Origin: Sporobacter sp942492735
Lineage (GTDB): Bacteria; Bacillota; Clostridia; Oscillospirales; Oscillospiraceae
DNA: 64,000 nt
NCBI GenBank assembly: GCA_942492735.1
Contig: OW818648.1
Span: forward strand, 3,720,001-3,784,000
Reading direction: 5' to 3'
The position numbers were made by a program, and so were the translations under genes. Under the pieces are notes generated by a model that was not told where the DNA came from, did not search any database, and worked only from the letters and a program-made list of their open reading frames with translations. Of the stretch, positions 7,274 to 15,154 are shown piece by piece (the stretch's first letter is position 1; the number at the start of each line of letters is the position of its first letter).

Positions 7274-8908
7274 ATGAAACAAAAAGCTTTTGATGTACTC
7301 ATTGTCGGAGCCGGTGCAGCCGGTCTGACAAGCGCCGCGTATCTGAGCAGAGAAAATTATGCCGTTTTAATGTGCGAAGCCTCAGACAAGACCGGCGGAC
7401 TTGTTGGCTCCTTTGAGACGGGAGGGTATGTCTTTGATTCCGGCATCCGGGCTTTCGAAAACTCCGGCATTATCTTCCCAATGCTCAAGGATCTTGGCAT
7501 TCATTTGGACGTCGTCAGAAATCCTGTCTCGATCGGTATTGACGATCGTCTCGCAGAACTCTCGGCGGAATGCGGTCTGGAAAACTATCGAGACCTGCTC
7601 ATTTATATCTTCCCAGATAGTAAGGCCGAGATCATCGCCATAACGGAAGAAATCAAAAAGTCCATGGAGTATATGGAGGTGCTGTACGGGATAGAAAATC
7701 CTCTCTTTGGCAATGTTATGAAGGACAAAAAATATCTCTTGAAAACGCTTTTGCCATGGCTTATCCGATACCGCCGCAGCACGAAAAAAGTTGCCAAATT
7801 GAACGTGCCTATTTATGCGTATCTCAGCCGCTTTACAGACAATATGGCACTGATTGACATGATCGCCCAGCACTTCTTTGAAGGCACGCCCGCCTCCTTT
7901 GCGCTCAGCTATTTTAGCTTATACCTCGATTACAGCTATCCTGTAGGCGGTATGCGTGTACTCGCTGAGAATCTGACGGACAAGGTTATTGCAAATGGCG
8001 GTACGCTCTGCCTTCATTCAAAAGTTGTCTCTGTCGATGTTAAAAAGCACGTAGCGCAGCTCTCTGACGGACAGATGATTTCTTATAAAAAGCTGATTTG
8101 GGCGTGCAATATGGCATCGCTCTATGACTGCGCCGATACTGCAGGTCTCAACGATCAAAAGCTTATTTCACATATCGAAGCAAAGCGCAGGGCGATTAGC
8201 GATGCGAAAAGCGGCGACTCCATACTGTCACTTTTTTTAGCCGTCAACAGTGGAAAAGAAACCTTTGAAGGTCGGTGCACAGCGCATAACTTTTATACTC
8301 CAAACCGTACAGGTCTTTCCGGCTTGGGCACTTGGAAAGAGCTTCAGGCCGTAAGTGATATACCGGAGAATCATAAGGACGCACTGAAAAGATGGATCAC
8401 TGATTATTTACGCCTCACAACATATGAGATTTCCATTCCGGTCCTGCGGGACACGCTGCTCGCGCCACCGGGAAAAACTGGGGTCATTATCAGCACACTG
8501 TTTGATTACGAGCTCGTCAAAGCCATACACGCGCAGGGCTGGTACACAGAGTTTAAGGACTACTGTACAGACACGATCATAGACACGCTCGACCGGTCAT
8601 CATTCCCTCTCAATAGCGCTGATGTGACGGAGAAACTCTGTTCAACACCCCTGACGATCGAACGGCTCACGGGAAATATGGGCGGCGCGGTCACCGGCTG
8701 GGCTTTTACGAATAACATTCCCGCCGTCAGTACGATGCAGAAGGTCATGCAGGCCGTCAACACACCGTTACCCGATATCTATCAGGCTGGGCACTGGTCG
8801 TTCTCACCATCCGGCTTGCCGATTGCGATTCTCACAGGCAAGCTCGCCGCCGATACTGCACATAAGAAACTGAATTTAGCCCGAACAGGACAATCACATG
8901 ATTGTTGA
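7274..8908 (+). CDS. CrtI/CrtN-type FAD-dependent oxidoreductase
   Basis: This 544-residue flavoprotein belongs to the phytoene desaturase/carotenoid isomerase family. It opens with VLIVGAGAAGLTSAAYLSR, then DKTGGLVGSFETGGYVFDSG, and ends with AGHWSFSPSGLPIA, the usual C-terminal FAD contact. Its ATG directly follows the stop codon of the preceding desaturase, and its ribosome site GAGGTG lies inside that gene, so the two are co-translated and may act together. It lacks the Fe-S tail of its neighbour. Neighbouring CrtQ- and CrtO-like genes suggest a carotenoid or other isoprenoid substrate; related enzymes also act on other lipids. The family call is strong, the reaction is inferred. Confidence 0.88.
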   Translation: MKQKAFDVLIVGAGAAGLTSAAYLSRENYAVLMCEASDKTGGLVGSFETGGYVFDSGIRAFENSGIIFPMLKDLGIHLDVVRNPVSIGIDDRLAELSAECGLENYRDLLIYIFPDSKAEIIAITEEIKKSMEYMEVLYGIENPLFGNVMKDKKYLLKTLLPWLIRYRRSTKKVAKLNVPIYAYLSRFTDNMALIDMIAQHFFEGTPASFALSYFSLYLDYSYPVGGMRVLAENLTDKVIANGGTLCLHSKVVSVDVKKHVAQLSDGQMISYKKLIWACNMASLYDCADTAGLNDQKLISHIEAKRRAISDAKSGDSILSLFLAVNSGKETFEGRCTAHNFYTPNRTGLSGLGTWKELQAVSDIPENHKDALKRWITDYLRLTTYEISIPVLRDTLLAPPGKTGVIISTLFDYELVKAIHAQGWYTEFKDYCTDTIIDTLDRSSFPLNSADVTEKLCSTPLTIERLTGNMGGAVTGWAFTNNIPAVSTMQKVMQAVNTPLPDIYQAGHWSFSPSGLPIAILTGKLAADTAHKKLNLARTGQSHDC

Positions 8909-9995
8909 ACTCGTCATCGCTATCGTTGGACTGCTTTTAAGCTTTCTTTTATTCGGAAGACTCCGGGTTCTCAGTCCGACCCAATCGGTTGCCTCCAGTC
9001 ATAAAATCTCGGTGATCATACCTGCAAGAAATGAAGAAAAAAGCCTTCCGCTTCTGCTTGGGGATTTGATGAAGCAGACGATGCCGATCCACGAGATCAT
9101 TTGCGTCGACGACGGTTCATCGGACGGCACCGCTGCGACTGCGCGCGCGCTCGGTGTTATAGTTGTATTGGTCAAAGAGAAGCCCGACGACTGGACGGGT
9201 AAATCATATGCGTGCCAATGCGGCGCTGACGCGGCGAGCGGCGATATCTATCTGTTTCTTGACGCTGACGTCCGGCTAGCCCCTGGCGCATTGTCCTCTT
9301 TGATATCGGTATTTGATAAAACCGGTGACGTCATTTCGGTGCAGCCCTATCACAAGACAGAACGTATTTTCGAGCAGCTTTCCATGTTCTTCAATATCGT
9401 GCAGGTGGCTGCCAACGGACTTGGTCTGTCTGTTGGCACTGTTCAGGTCGGCCTTTATGGTCCGGTGATTCTGATTCCAAGAGAGGCTTATAATGCCATT
9501 GGCGGGCATCATGCCGCAAAAAACGCCGTCACGGAAGACCTGGCTCTCGGAGAGGCACTCAAATGCTGCGGCATACCGTACGCACTCTATCACGGAGACC
9601 GCGTCATATCCTTCCGGATGTACGGCTCCGGGCTCCGAGCGCTCCTAGAGGGTTGGACGAAAAATTATGCCACTGGCGCGATGAAAATGCCCTTTCTTTT
9701 GTTTTTGGCAGTTTTCTTTTGGGTAACCGCCAGCATGTCTCCGCCATATCACCTTGTGGTTTTGGCTTTTTTACCGCTTCAGCCATTCTTCTGGATATAT
9801 ATCGCATTGTACCCAATCTGGATCCTGACATTATGGATTCTCACACGCCCCATCGGCAGTTTTTCGGTTTTCTCCATCGCCCTTTATCCGCTCTTATTAC
9901 TGTTCTTCATCGGTGTCTTTCTCGTCTCGCTCTTCAAGAAGTTGTTTGGGCTGCAGGTTACATGGAAAGACCGAAAGATTAAACTAAGGGGGTAG
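8898..9995 (+). CDS. CrtQ-like family 2 glycosyltransferase, membrane-bound
   Basis: This 365-residue protein has one N-terminal membrane segment (residues 1-20), a GT-A catalytic domain with VIIPARNEEKSLP, CVDDGSSDGT and the metal site FLDADVRL, and three or four hydrophobic segments after residue 255. This layout is that of 4,4'-diaponeurosporenoate glycosyltransferase CrtQ and related lipid glycosyltransferases. It should attach a sugar from a UDP-sugar to a lipid carboxylate or hydroxyl at the inner membrane face. It overlaps the preceding gene by 11 bases and is followed two bases later by a CrtO-like acyltransferase, the same order of action as in staphyloxanthin synthesis. Confidence 0.85.
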   Translation: MIVELVIAIVGLLLSFLLFGRLRVLSPTQSVASSHKISVIIPARNEEKSLPLLLGDLMKQTMPIHEIICVDDGSSDGTAATARALGVIVVLVKEKPDDWTGKSYACQCGADAASGDIYLFLDADVRLAPGALSSLISVFDKTGDVISVQPYHKTERIFEQLSMFFNIVQVAANGLGLSVGTVQVGLYGPVILIPREAYNAIGGHHAAKNAVTEDLALGEALKCCGIPYALYHGDRVISFRMYGSGLRALLEGWTKNYATGAMKMPFLLFLAVFFWVTASMSPPYHLVVLAFLPLQPFFWIYIALYPIWILTLWILTRPIGSFSVFSIALYPLLLLFFIGVFLVSLFKKLFGLQVTWKDRKIKLRG

Positions 9996-9997
9996 CC

Positions 9998-10513
9998 ATG
10001 CAGATTCTTTTCTTACCGGATGCAGCGGCGCTCCTGCTCTGTTTTGCTATCTGGCCGCTTTTTCAGGTTTTCGCCGCCTTGGTATGCAGGAGGCTTCCCG
10101 ATCGGCTTCTCAACCCGTCTTCTTTTTATTTCAGATCACATAACTGGGAGAAATCGCTTCGCATCTACGAGCGTGTATTTAAAATCAGAAAGTGGAAAAA
10201 ATACCTCCCGGACGGCGGCGCCGTCGTCAAGGGTGGATACAAAAAGAAGCGCCTAACGGATTTTTCGGAAGAAAACCTTAAAAGATTCCTCATAGAATCC
10301 TGCCGCGCGGAATTAACGCATATTTTCGCCATCCCGCCGTTCGTCCTATTTGGTTTATTTGTGCCGGTGTATGTCGTCGGGCTGATGCTTGTTTATTCGA
10401 TACTCGTCAATATACCATGCGTCGTGTCCCAGCGTTATAATAGGCCGCGCGTGGCTGCGTTGTTAAATAGAAAGCACGGAGGTGTCTGCAATGTCACAAC
10501 AAAAAACCTATGA
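9998..10513 (+). CDS. CrtO-like glycosyl-carotenoid acyltransferase
   Basis: This 171-residue membrane protein resembles glycosyl-4,4'-diaponeurosporenoate acyltransferase (CrtO) of Staphylococcus. Shared features are a hydrophobic N terminus, then HNWEKSLRIYERVFKIRKWK, an LPDGGAVVKGGYKKK stretch, FLIESCRAELTHIF, and two further membrane segments. CrtO adds a fatty acid to the sugar of the glycosylated carotenoid. AAGGGGGT precedes the ATG. The gene immediately follows the CrtQ-like enzyme, supporting a shared pathway. The family is quite distinctive, so the homology call is good. The actual acceptor is unknown because no carotenoid backbone synthase is present here. Confidence 0.84.
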   Translation: MQILFLPDAAALLLCFAIWPLFQVFAALVCRRLPDRLLNPSSFYFRSHNWEKSLRIYERVFKIRKWKKYLPDGGAVVKGGYKKKRLTDFSEENLKRFLIESCRAELTHIFAIPPFVLFGLFVPVYVVGLMLVYSILVNIPCVVSQRYNRPRVAALLNRKHGGVCNVTTKNL

Positions 10514-10760
10514 GTTCGAAGCGGAGATTAAACGGGTCGAGGGCATCGACGGGGCTTATGTCGAGATACCATTCGATGTTAAGCAGGAATTCGGAAAAGG
10601 ACGCGTACCGGTGACTGCCACGTTCGACGGCGAAGCTTACGAGGGCAGCCTCGTCAAAATGGGCACCCCCTGCCATATCATCGGCATCCGCAAGGATATC
10701 CGCGCAAAAATCGGAAAACAGCCGGGAGATATTATCAAGGTCACGCTTCAGGAAAGATAG
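10491..10760 (+). CDS. DUF1905 domain protein
   Basis: This 89-residue protein is a single DUF1905 beta-barrel-like domain. Typical elements are YEFEAEIKRVEG, YVEIPFDVKQEFG, RVPVTATFDG, and the end GIRKDIRAKIGKQPGD. The biochemical role is not known; the domain often stands alone or is fused to a YdeI-like domain. The start at 10491 is used because GGAGGT (10478-10483) lies seven bases upstream; a GTG at 10482 would fall inside that site. It overlaps the CrtO-like gene by 23 bases in another frame and so probably belongs to the same transcript. Confidence 0.85.
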   Translation: MSQQKTYEFEAEIKRVEGIDGAYVEIPFDVKQEFGKGRVPVTATFDGEAYEGSLVKMGTPCHIIGIRKDIRAKIGKQPGDIIKVTLQER

Positions 10761-10828
10761 TGACTTGCCGTCGTTGTCATTAACAGCAATCGCTTATGGT
10801 ATCTTCTTTGATTTGTGGAATTCGATGG

Positions 10829-10857
10829 TTGAAGCAGCGGTGTAAAAAATGTATAAT
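10829..10857 (+). promoter_or_regulatory. Sigma-A promoter of the Re-citrate synthase-like gene
   Basis: TTGAAG and TATAAT are separated by exactly 17 bases. A start of transcription near 10864 would give a leader of about 23 bases before the ATG at 10887. Confidence 0.75.
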
Positions 10858-10886
10858 TGATGCATTATATTTTTTGGAGGGCCGAT

Positions 10887-12242
10887 ATGCTGAAATTTTC
10901 GAAATCAAATCTGCTCGAGCAGCATGCTTATAACTATACGCTGCAGGATGTTGAGACGCCGAACCTGTATCGCGACCTCTTTCCGTATACGGACGCACCG
11001 AAAACGGCTTTCAACCACCGTCATGTGCCGATAAACGTGCCCGATGAGCTTTGGATTACCGATACAACGTTTCGCGACGGCCAGCAATCGCGCTCACCAT
11101 ACACGACCGAAGAGATGGTGGATCTCTACAAGCTGCTGCATCGGCTCGGCGGCGAAAAAGGCATCATCCGTCAGACGGAGTTCTTTGTTTACAGTAAAAA
11201 GGACAAGGAAGCCGTCCGCAAGTGCCTGGAGCTCGGCTATAAGTTTCCCGAGGTTACCACGTGGATTAGGGCCTCAAAGGATGATTATAAACTGCTGAAG
11301 AATCTTGGGATTAAAGAGACCGGCATCCTTGTCAGCTGCTCTGATTATCATATCTTTAAGAAAATGAAAATGACCCGCTCGGAGTGCATGGAGCATTATC
11401 TGTCCGTCCTGAGAGACGCCATTTCGGAGGGTATCATCCCACGCTGCCATTTTGAAGACATCACGCGCGCAGACTACTACGGCTTTGTCCTGCCCTTCGC
11501 GACCGAGCTGATGAAGCTATCCAAAGAGGCGGGGATACCGATTAAAATCCGCGCGTGCGACACGCTCGGCCTTGGCCTGCCCTATCCGGGCGTCGCCCTG
11601 CCGCGGAGCGTGCCGGGTATCATCTACGGCCTGCGGCATTACGCCGAGGTACCCGATAATTGGCTCGAATGGCACGGTCATAATGATTTTTACAAGGGTG
11701 TCGTCAATGCTGCGACAGCATGGCTGTACGGCGCCGGCGGTGTCAACTGCGCGCTTCTGGGTATCGGTGAGCGGACAGGCAATGTCCCGCTTGAGGCGAT
11801 GATCTTCGAATACATTTCCCTGCGCGGCACAAACGACGGCATCGACACGACCATCATCACAGAAATCGCCGACTATTACAAGCATGTACTGCATTACGAA
11901 ATCCCGCCGATGACGCCCTTTGTCGGGAAGAGCTTTAACCTGACGCGGGCAGGAATTCATGCCGACGGACTCTTAAAGGACGAGGAGATTTACAATATTT
12001 TCGATACAAAAAAGGTGTTAAACCGGCCTGTTACTGTCGCCGTCAGCAACACATCGGGCCTCGCCGGCATCGCAATGTGGCTGAAGGACAATATGAACAT
12101 AAAAGCCGGCAAGAGCGACGATATCGTCCGGTTTATCAAGGAATGGGTGGATAAGCAGTACGAGGTCGGCAGAGTCTCCATGATATCCGACGAGGAAATG
12201 GAGAAGCTTGTGCTCGAATATCAACAAGCGTCACAAATATAG
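10887..12242 (+). CDS. Probable Re-citrate synthase (homocitrate/isopropylmalate synthase family)
   Basis: The protein has 451 residues and a TIM-barrel acyl-CoA-condensing domain. It shows the family start DTTFRDGQQSR, the metal-binding WHGHNDFYKG, and GIGERTGN. Other stretches (GGEKGIIRQTEFF, VSCSDYHIFKK, KIRACDTLG, RAGIHADGLLKDEEIYNIF) resemble the Clostridium kluyveri-type Re-citrate synthase group more than LeuA, and no LeuA-type allosteric domain is present. The reaction would be acetyl-CoA plus oxaloacetate to citrate, feeding 2-oxoglutarate synthesis in anaerobes. Homocitrate or isopropylmalate synthesis remains possible. TTGGAGG six bases upstream fixes the start at 10887. The gene appears monocistronic with its own promoter. 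Confidence 0.8.
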   Translation: MLKFSKSNLLEQHAYNYTLQDVETPNLYRDLFPYTDAPKTAFNHRHVPINVPDELWITDTTFRDGQQSRSPYTTEEMVDLYKLLHRLGGEKGIIRQTEFFVYSKKDKEAVRKCLELGYKFPEVTTWIRASKDDYKLLKNLGIKETGILVSCSDYHIFKKMKMTRSECMEHYLSVLRDAISEGIIPRCHFEDITRADYYGFVLPFATELMKLSKEAGIPIKIRACDTLGLGLPYPGVALPRSVPGIIYGLRHYAEVPDNWLEWHGHNDFYKGVVNAATAWLYGAGGVNCALLGIGERTGNVPLEAMIFEYISLRGTNDGIDTTIITEIADYYKHVLHYEIPPMTPFVGKSFNLTRAGIHADGLLKDEEIYNIFDTKKVLNRPVTVAVSNTSGLAGIAMWLKDNMNIKAGKSDDIVRFIKEWVDKQYEVGRVSMISDEEMEKLVLEYQQASQI

Positions 12243-12250
12243 CCAAAAGT

Positions 12251-12343
12251 GTCATTCTGAACGAAGTGAAGAATCTCCAGGTAATCTACAGGCGTTGCGC
12301 CGTTGTAAAATTACCTGGAGATTCTTCGCAAGCTCAGAATGAC
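12251..12343. repeat. Imperfect inverted repeat (TCATTCTGA...AGAATCTCC type)
   Basis: Two arms of about 35 bases, 12251-12285 and 12309-12343, are mostly complementary. Each begins GTCATTCTGA when read inward and continues to CTCCAGGTAAT. There is no T-run, so it is not a standard terminator. A much shorter relative with the same GCGAAGCGAAGAAT core occurs at 34492. Confidence 0.8.
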
Positions 12344-12375
12344 ATATCTCTGTCATTTCATTGTAAAGACATGTT

Positions 12376-13113
12376 TTATACTTTGGTCTCCGTACCGACG
12401 CGCGCATCGCCGTTTCTGACGTAATTGCCTTTGTACTCGACGGTGCCGATATCGCAGCCGGGGCCGATCATGACGTTGTTGCCGCGGACAACTTTGGCTG
12501 TTGTGTTTTCGAGCATGATTTCATCGCCCTCGATGATTTCCGCTTCGAGCGTCGGATTGAGTAGCCCCATCGAAATGATTGTTTTAATGACAGCCAGACC
12601 ATGCGACGGCCCAAGGGTTATCTTGATCCTTCCGCCGCCGATTTCTCTCGCTTTACTCTTGAATCCCAAAAGGCTGATATTAATCTCATCGGCATTCAAA
12701 AGACCGCCGATTTCAAAAGCACCGTCCGACGTAAAACTCTCGGCGGTGCAATCCTCTCCGATTTTCGTATGGCCTTCGATTTTGACTTTTTGTACCTGAA
12801 CGTTTTTACCGATAGTCCCCGAGCCGGATACCGCGAATTCGTTGCCCGTCACCGAGCCCGTCACTTTCCCCGTCCCGCTGATTTTAAACTTATCGGCCTT
12901 GACATCGCCCTCGATGGTGCCGGAACCGTTAATTTTCCCGTCTGATGTCTCGAGATCTCCGTCAACCGAGCCGGTGCCGCTCACCGAGAATATGTTGCAT
13001 TTTAGACTACCGTTGATTTTACCCGCGCCCTTGATGATAACGCTGTTATATGTTCCGCCGCCGGCGCTGCCGGAGCCGTTTATTTTGATATCACCGCGAA
13101 AATTGTTATCCAT
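12376..13113 (-). CDS. Bactofilin-like polymer-forming protein (YhbE/YhbF type)
   Basis: This 245-residue protein is built of short beta-strand repeats rich in the pattern G-x-I/V-x-G-S/T-G (KINGSGT, FKISGTGKV, FAVSGSGTIG). This is typical of right-handed beta-helix bactofilins that polymerise without nucleotide. No signal peptide or membrane segment is seen, so it is cytoplasmic. The C-terminal 90 residues (GRIKITLGPSHGL, AEIIEGDEIMLENTTAKVVRG) are a conserved extension. It lies 21 bases after a DUF4004 regulator, matching the Bacillus yhbD-yhbE order. The role is probably structural; in Bacillus these proteins have been linked to motility. Confidence 0.82.
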   Translation of the reverse strand: MDNNFRGDIKINGSGSAGGGTYNSVIIKGAGKINGSLKCNIFSVSGTGSVDGDLETSDGKINGSGTIEGDVKADKFKISGTGKVTGSVTGNEFAVSGSGTIGKNVQVQKVKIEGHTKIGEDCTAESFTSDGAFEIGGLLNADEINISLLGFKSKAREIGGGRIKITLGPSHGLAVIKTIISMGLLNPTLEAEIIEGDEIMLENTTAKVVRGNNVMIGPGCDIGTVEYKGNYVRNGDARVGTETKV

Positions 13114-13134
13114 ATTGATATCTCCCTAAATAAA

Positions 13135-13758
13135 TTAAACCAGTTTCAGTTTGATTTCTTCCGTCAGCGCCGCGATGTTGAGCCGACTGATCACTTTGAT
13201 GCCTTTGTCGGTGACAATGCTGCACGGCGGTTTGACGACAAAGCAGGAAAATACGCCGAGCTTCCGCATCAGGAACACCTCGCAGGCTTCAAGTCCCAGC
13301 CTGGCAGATGCCTCTTTCAACACTTCCAAGAGTGTCCGGCCTTCGTCAAGGCCGATATCACCAGATGTGATCAGGCGGTCCAGTATCGATACGGCCAGAA
13401 TATCATGAAATGCCAGTGTTTCGCTGCTGCCGCCGGCTTCCTGATACATTCTAAGGACATCGGCAGTTGCAAGGCCTCGCGTCACGATTTCCCTGTGGTC
13501 GAGCTTCACCTCTCCCAGCGTCGGCGTAAAAACATCCGCCAGGTCGTCAAGCGAAACATCTTCCTTCATATTTTTAATTTTTTCAATGCGGGAGAGAACC
13601 TTGTATTTCGGAAAATATGTCTCCTGCCCTGTAAACGATGATTTCTTAATAAACCAGTCCTCGGGTATGAGCCCCTTGCGTTTCCACCTGTAAAGCTGAC
13701 CATATGATATATCCGTCGCTTCAAGCAGTTCTTTTTTTGATATGAGTTCTTCGTCCAT
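13135..13758 (-). CDS. DUF4004 (YhbD-type) DNA-binding regulator
   Basis: The protein has 207 residues. Residues 1-70 form a MerR-like winged helix (ISKKELLEATDISYGQLYRWKRKGLIPEDWF), and the remainder is the DUF4004 region. The start at 13758 is preferred over a GTG at 13767 because AAGAGG lies eight bases before it. The bactofilin-like gene follows 21 bases downstream, and a 24-base palindrome lies about 20 bases upstream, so autoregulation of a two-gene operon is likely. The ligand is unknown. MerR proteins often bind a long-spaced promoter palindrome, which fits. Confidence 0.83.
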   Translation of the reverse strand: MDEELISKKELLEATDISYGQLYRWKRKGLIPEDWFIKKSSFTGQETYFPKYKVLSRIEKIKNMKEDVSLDDLADVFTPTLGEVKLDHREIVTRGLATADVLRMYQEAGGSSETLAFHDILAVSILDRLITSGDIGLDEGRTLLEVLKEASARLGLEACEVFLMRKLGVFSCFVVKPPCSIVTDKGIKVISRLNIAALTEEIKLKLV

Positions 13759-13780
13759 GTCATTCACCTCTTGTGTGTAC

Positions 13781-13804
13781 AGCGTAACATAACATTGTTA
13801 CGCT
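13781..13804. promoter_or_regulatory. 24-base palindrome upstream of the DUF4004 gene
   Basis: AGCGTAACA and TGTTACGCT are perfect 9-base inverted arms around TAACAT. The site lies 22 bases upstream of the regulator start codon, a position fitting an operator bound by the gene's own product. Confidence 0.68.
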
Positions 13805-13862
13805 GTCAAGGGGCTTGATGGATTTTGTAACACTGGCCCTCGTGTCCGCCCTGCTTATTGAA

Positions 13863-14105
13863 GTTACGCGGCACAAGGCGGGCGATTAATAATCGCCCCT
13901 ACAAAAGACCGCAGTAATACCGTAGGGACGCCCATTGGGCGTCCGCTTTGTTGGCGTTACGCGGCACAGGTGGAAATCCTCAGCCGCAAAGCGACTTCTT
14001 CGAAGTCGCTTTGCGGCTGCTCCCTTGAAAAGGGAGCCTAGATGGGTAAGGGACGCAGCTCCAATAAAAGGGGTTATAGGGCGCAGCCCTATTCCTCTAT
14101 TAGGC
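13863..14105. repeat. Composite block of palindromic repeats
   Basis: This gene-free stretch holds several hairpins. GGGCGATTA/TAATCGCCC ends in CCTAC (about 13880-13902). GTAGGG then leads into GACGCCCATTGGGCGTCC (about 13922-13943). A perfect 39-base hairpin lies at 13981, and ATAGGGC/GCCCTAT at about 14076-14091. GTTACGCGGCACA occurs twice, at 13863 and 13955, as a direct repeat around the first two hairpins. No coding potential is evident. Confidence 0.75.
13981..14019. repeat. Perfect 18-base-arm hairpin
   Basis: Arms 13981-13998 and 14002-14019 are perfectly complementary around a 3-base loop. The arm begins CAGCCGCAAAGC and ends GACTTC. No T-run follows. It may be a mobile palindrome or an RNA-stabilising hairpin upstream of the encapsulin gene. 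Confidence 0.85.
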
Positions 14106-14209
14106 GGGTAGGTGGGTTAAGTTTAATTATGCGTATAAAATCCGGTGTTTTCCAAAAAATAAAGCATCAATGTTATTAAGAAAATACAGATTCCGCAAAG
14201 GAGATGCTT

Positions 14210-15154
14210 ATGCCGGATCAGGATAACAAGATGGACGCGCTGTCGGCGCGTTCAGCGTACCAGCTCTCAGATGTTTCAAAAACTGCGCCGCAGTTTATAT
14301 CGATCACGCCGCGGTGGCTTGCTCAATTTTTGGAGCTCAAGCCCATCGACACGGGTATATTCCGCTTGAACAAGGTGAAGGACTGTGAAAAGCTGCTCGA
14401 CGTTTTATACACGCAGCAGAATACCGACGATATACCGGAGGGGTATATCGATTACGAAGAGTCCCCCCGAGAATACATTCTGACATCCGTCTCTTCAATT
14501 ATAAAAATCGGGACGAGGGTATCGGACCTCTACAGTAAACCATACGACCAGATAAAAGAGCAAATTCGCCTCGGGATGGAAAGCATAAAGGAAAAGCAGG
14601 AGTACCTGATCGTCAACAGCGACGACTACGGCCTTCTGAAAAACGCGGCACCCTGTCAGCGTATCACGTCGCGCACCGGCTTTCCAACGCCGGATGATTT
14701 TGACGAACTGATTGCGAAGGTATGGAAGGAGCCGTCCTTCTTTCTGGCGCACCCTTCTGCAATTGCCGCCTTTGGGCGCGAGTGCACACGGCGCGGTGTA
14801 CCGCCGCTTGCTGTCACGCTCTTCGGGACAGCGTTTCTCACCTGGAGGGGCATCCCGATCGTTCCGTGCGACAAGCTGCTGGTTGACGGACAGAAGAAAC
14901 CCAGCGGAAAAGGCGGCAAAACAAACATCCTGCTGATACGAAGCGGCGAAGCAAAACAGGGCGTTATCGGCCTGTATCAGGCCGGACTGCAGGGCGAGCA
15001 GTCGAAAGGGTTGTCGGTGCGTTTTATGGGTATCGACAACAAGGGCATTGGTTTCTATCTGCTCTCGATATACTGCTCGGCGGCGATTTTGACGGACGAT
15101 GCCATAGCCGTCCTCGAAAATGTCGAGACGGGAAATTATTATGAATATAAGTAA
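14210..15154 (+). CDS. Family 2A encapsulin shell protein (SrpI-like)
   Basis: This 314-residue protein resembles the SrpI/family 2A encapsulins, HK97-fold proteins that self-assemble into an icosahedral shell. Recognisable segments are YQLSDVSKTAPQFISITPRWL, then PFFLAHP-type EPSFFLAHPSAIAAFGREC, LTWRGIPIVPCDK and the terminal GKTNILLIRSGEAKQGVIGLYQ. The call rests on these plus the downstream partner, a cysteine desulfurase with an N-terminal extension, which is the known cargo of family 2A shells. AAAGGAG lies six bases before the ATG at 14210. It overlaps the cargo gene by 14 bases, which would keep shell and cargo synthesis coupled. The expected role is a sulfur-storage or sulfur-handling compartment in the cytoplasm. 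Confidence 0.87.
   Translation: MPDQDNKMDALSARSAYQLSDVSKTAPQFISITPRWLAQFLELKPIDTGIFRLNKVKDCEKLLDVLYTQQNTDDIPEGYIDYEESPREYILTSVSSIIKIGTRVSDLYSKPYDQIKEQIRLGMESIKEKQEYLIVNSDDYGLLKNAAPCQRITSRTGFPTPDDFDELIAKVWKEPSFFLAHPSAIAAFGRECTRRGVPPLAVTLFGTAFLTWRGIPIVPCDKLLVDGQKKPSGKGGKTNILLIRSGEAKQGVIGLYQAGLQGEQSKGLSVRFMGIDNKGIGFYLLSIYCSAAILTDDAIAVLENVETGNYYEYK

Noticed and set aside
12251..12343. Possible terminator of the citrate synthase-like gene
   Set aside because: The stem is long and imperfect with no T-run, and its arms resemble a known kind of dispersed repeat.
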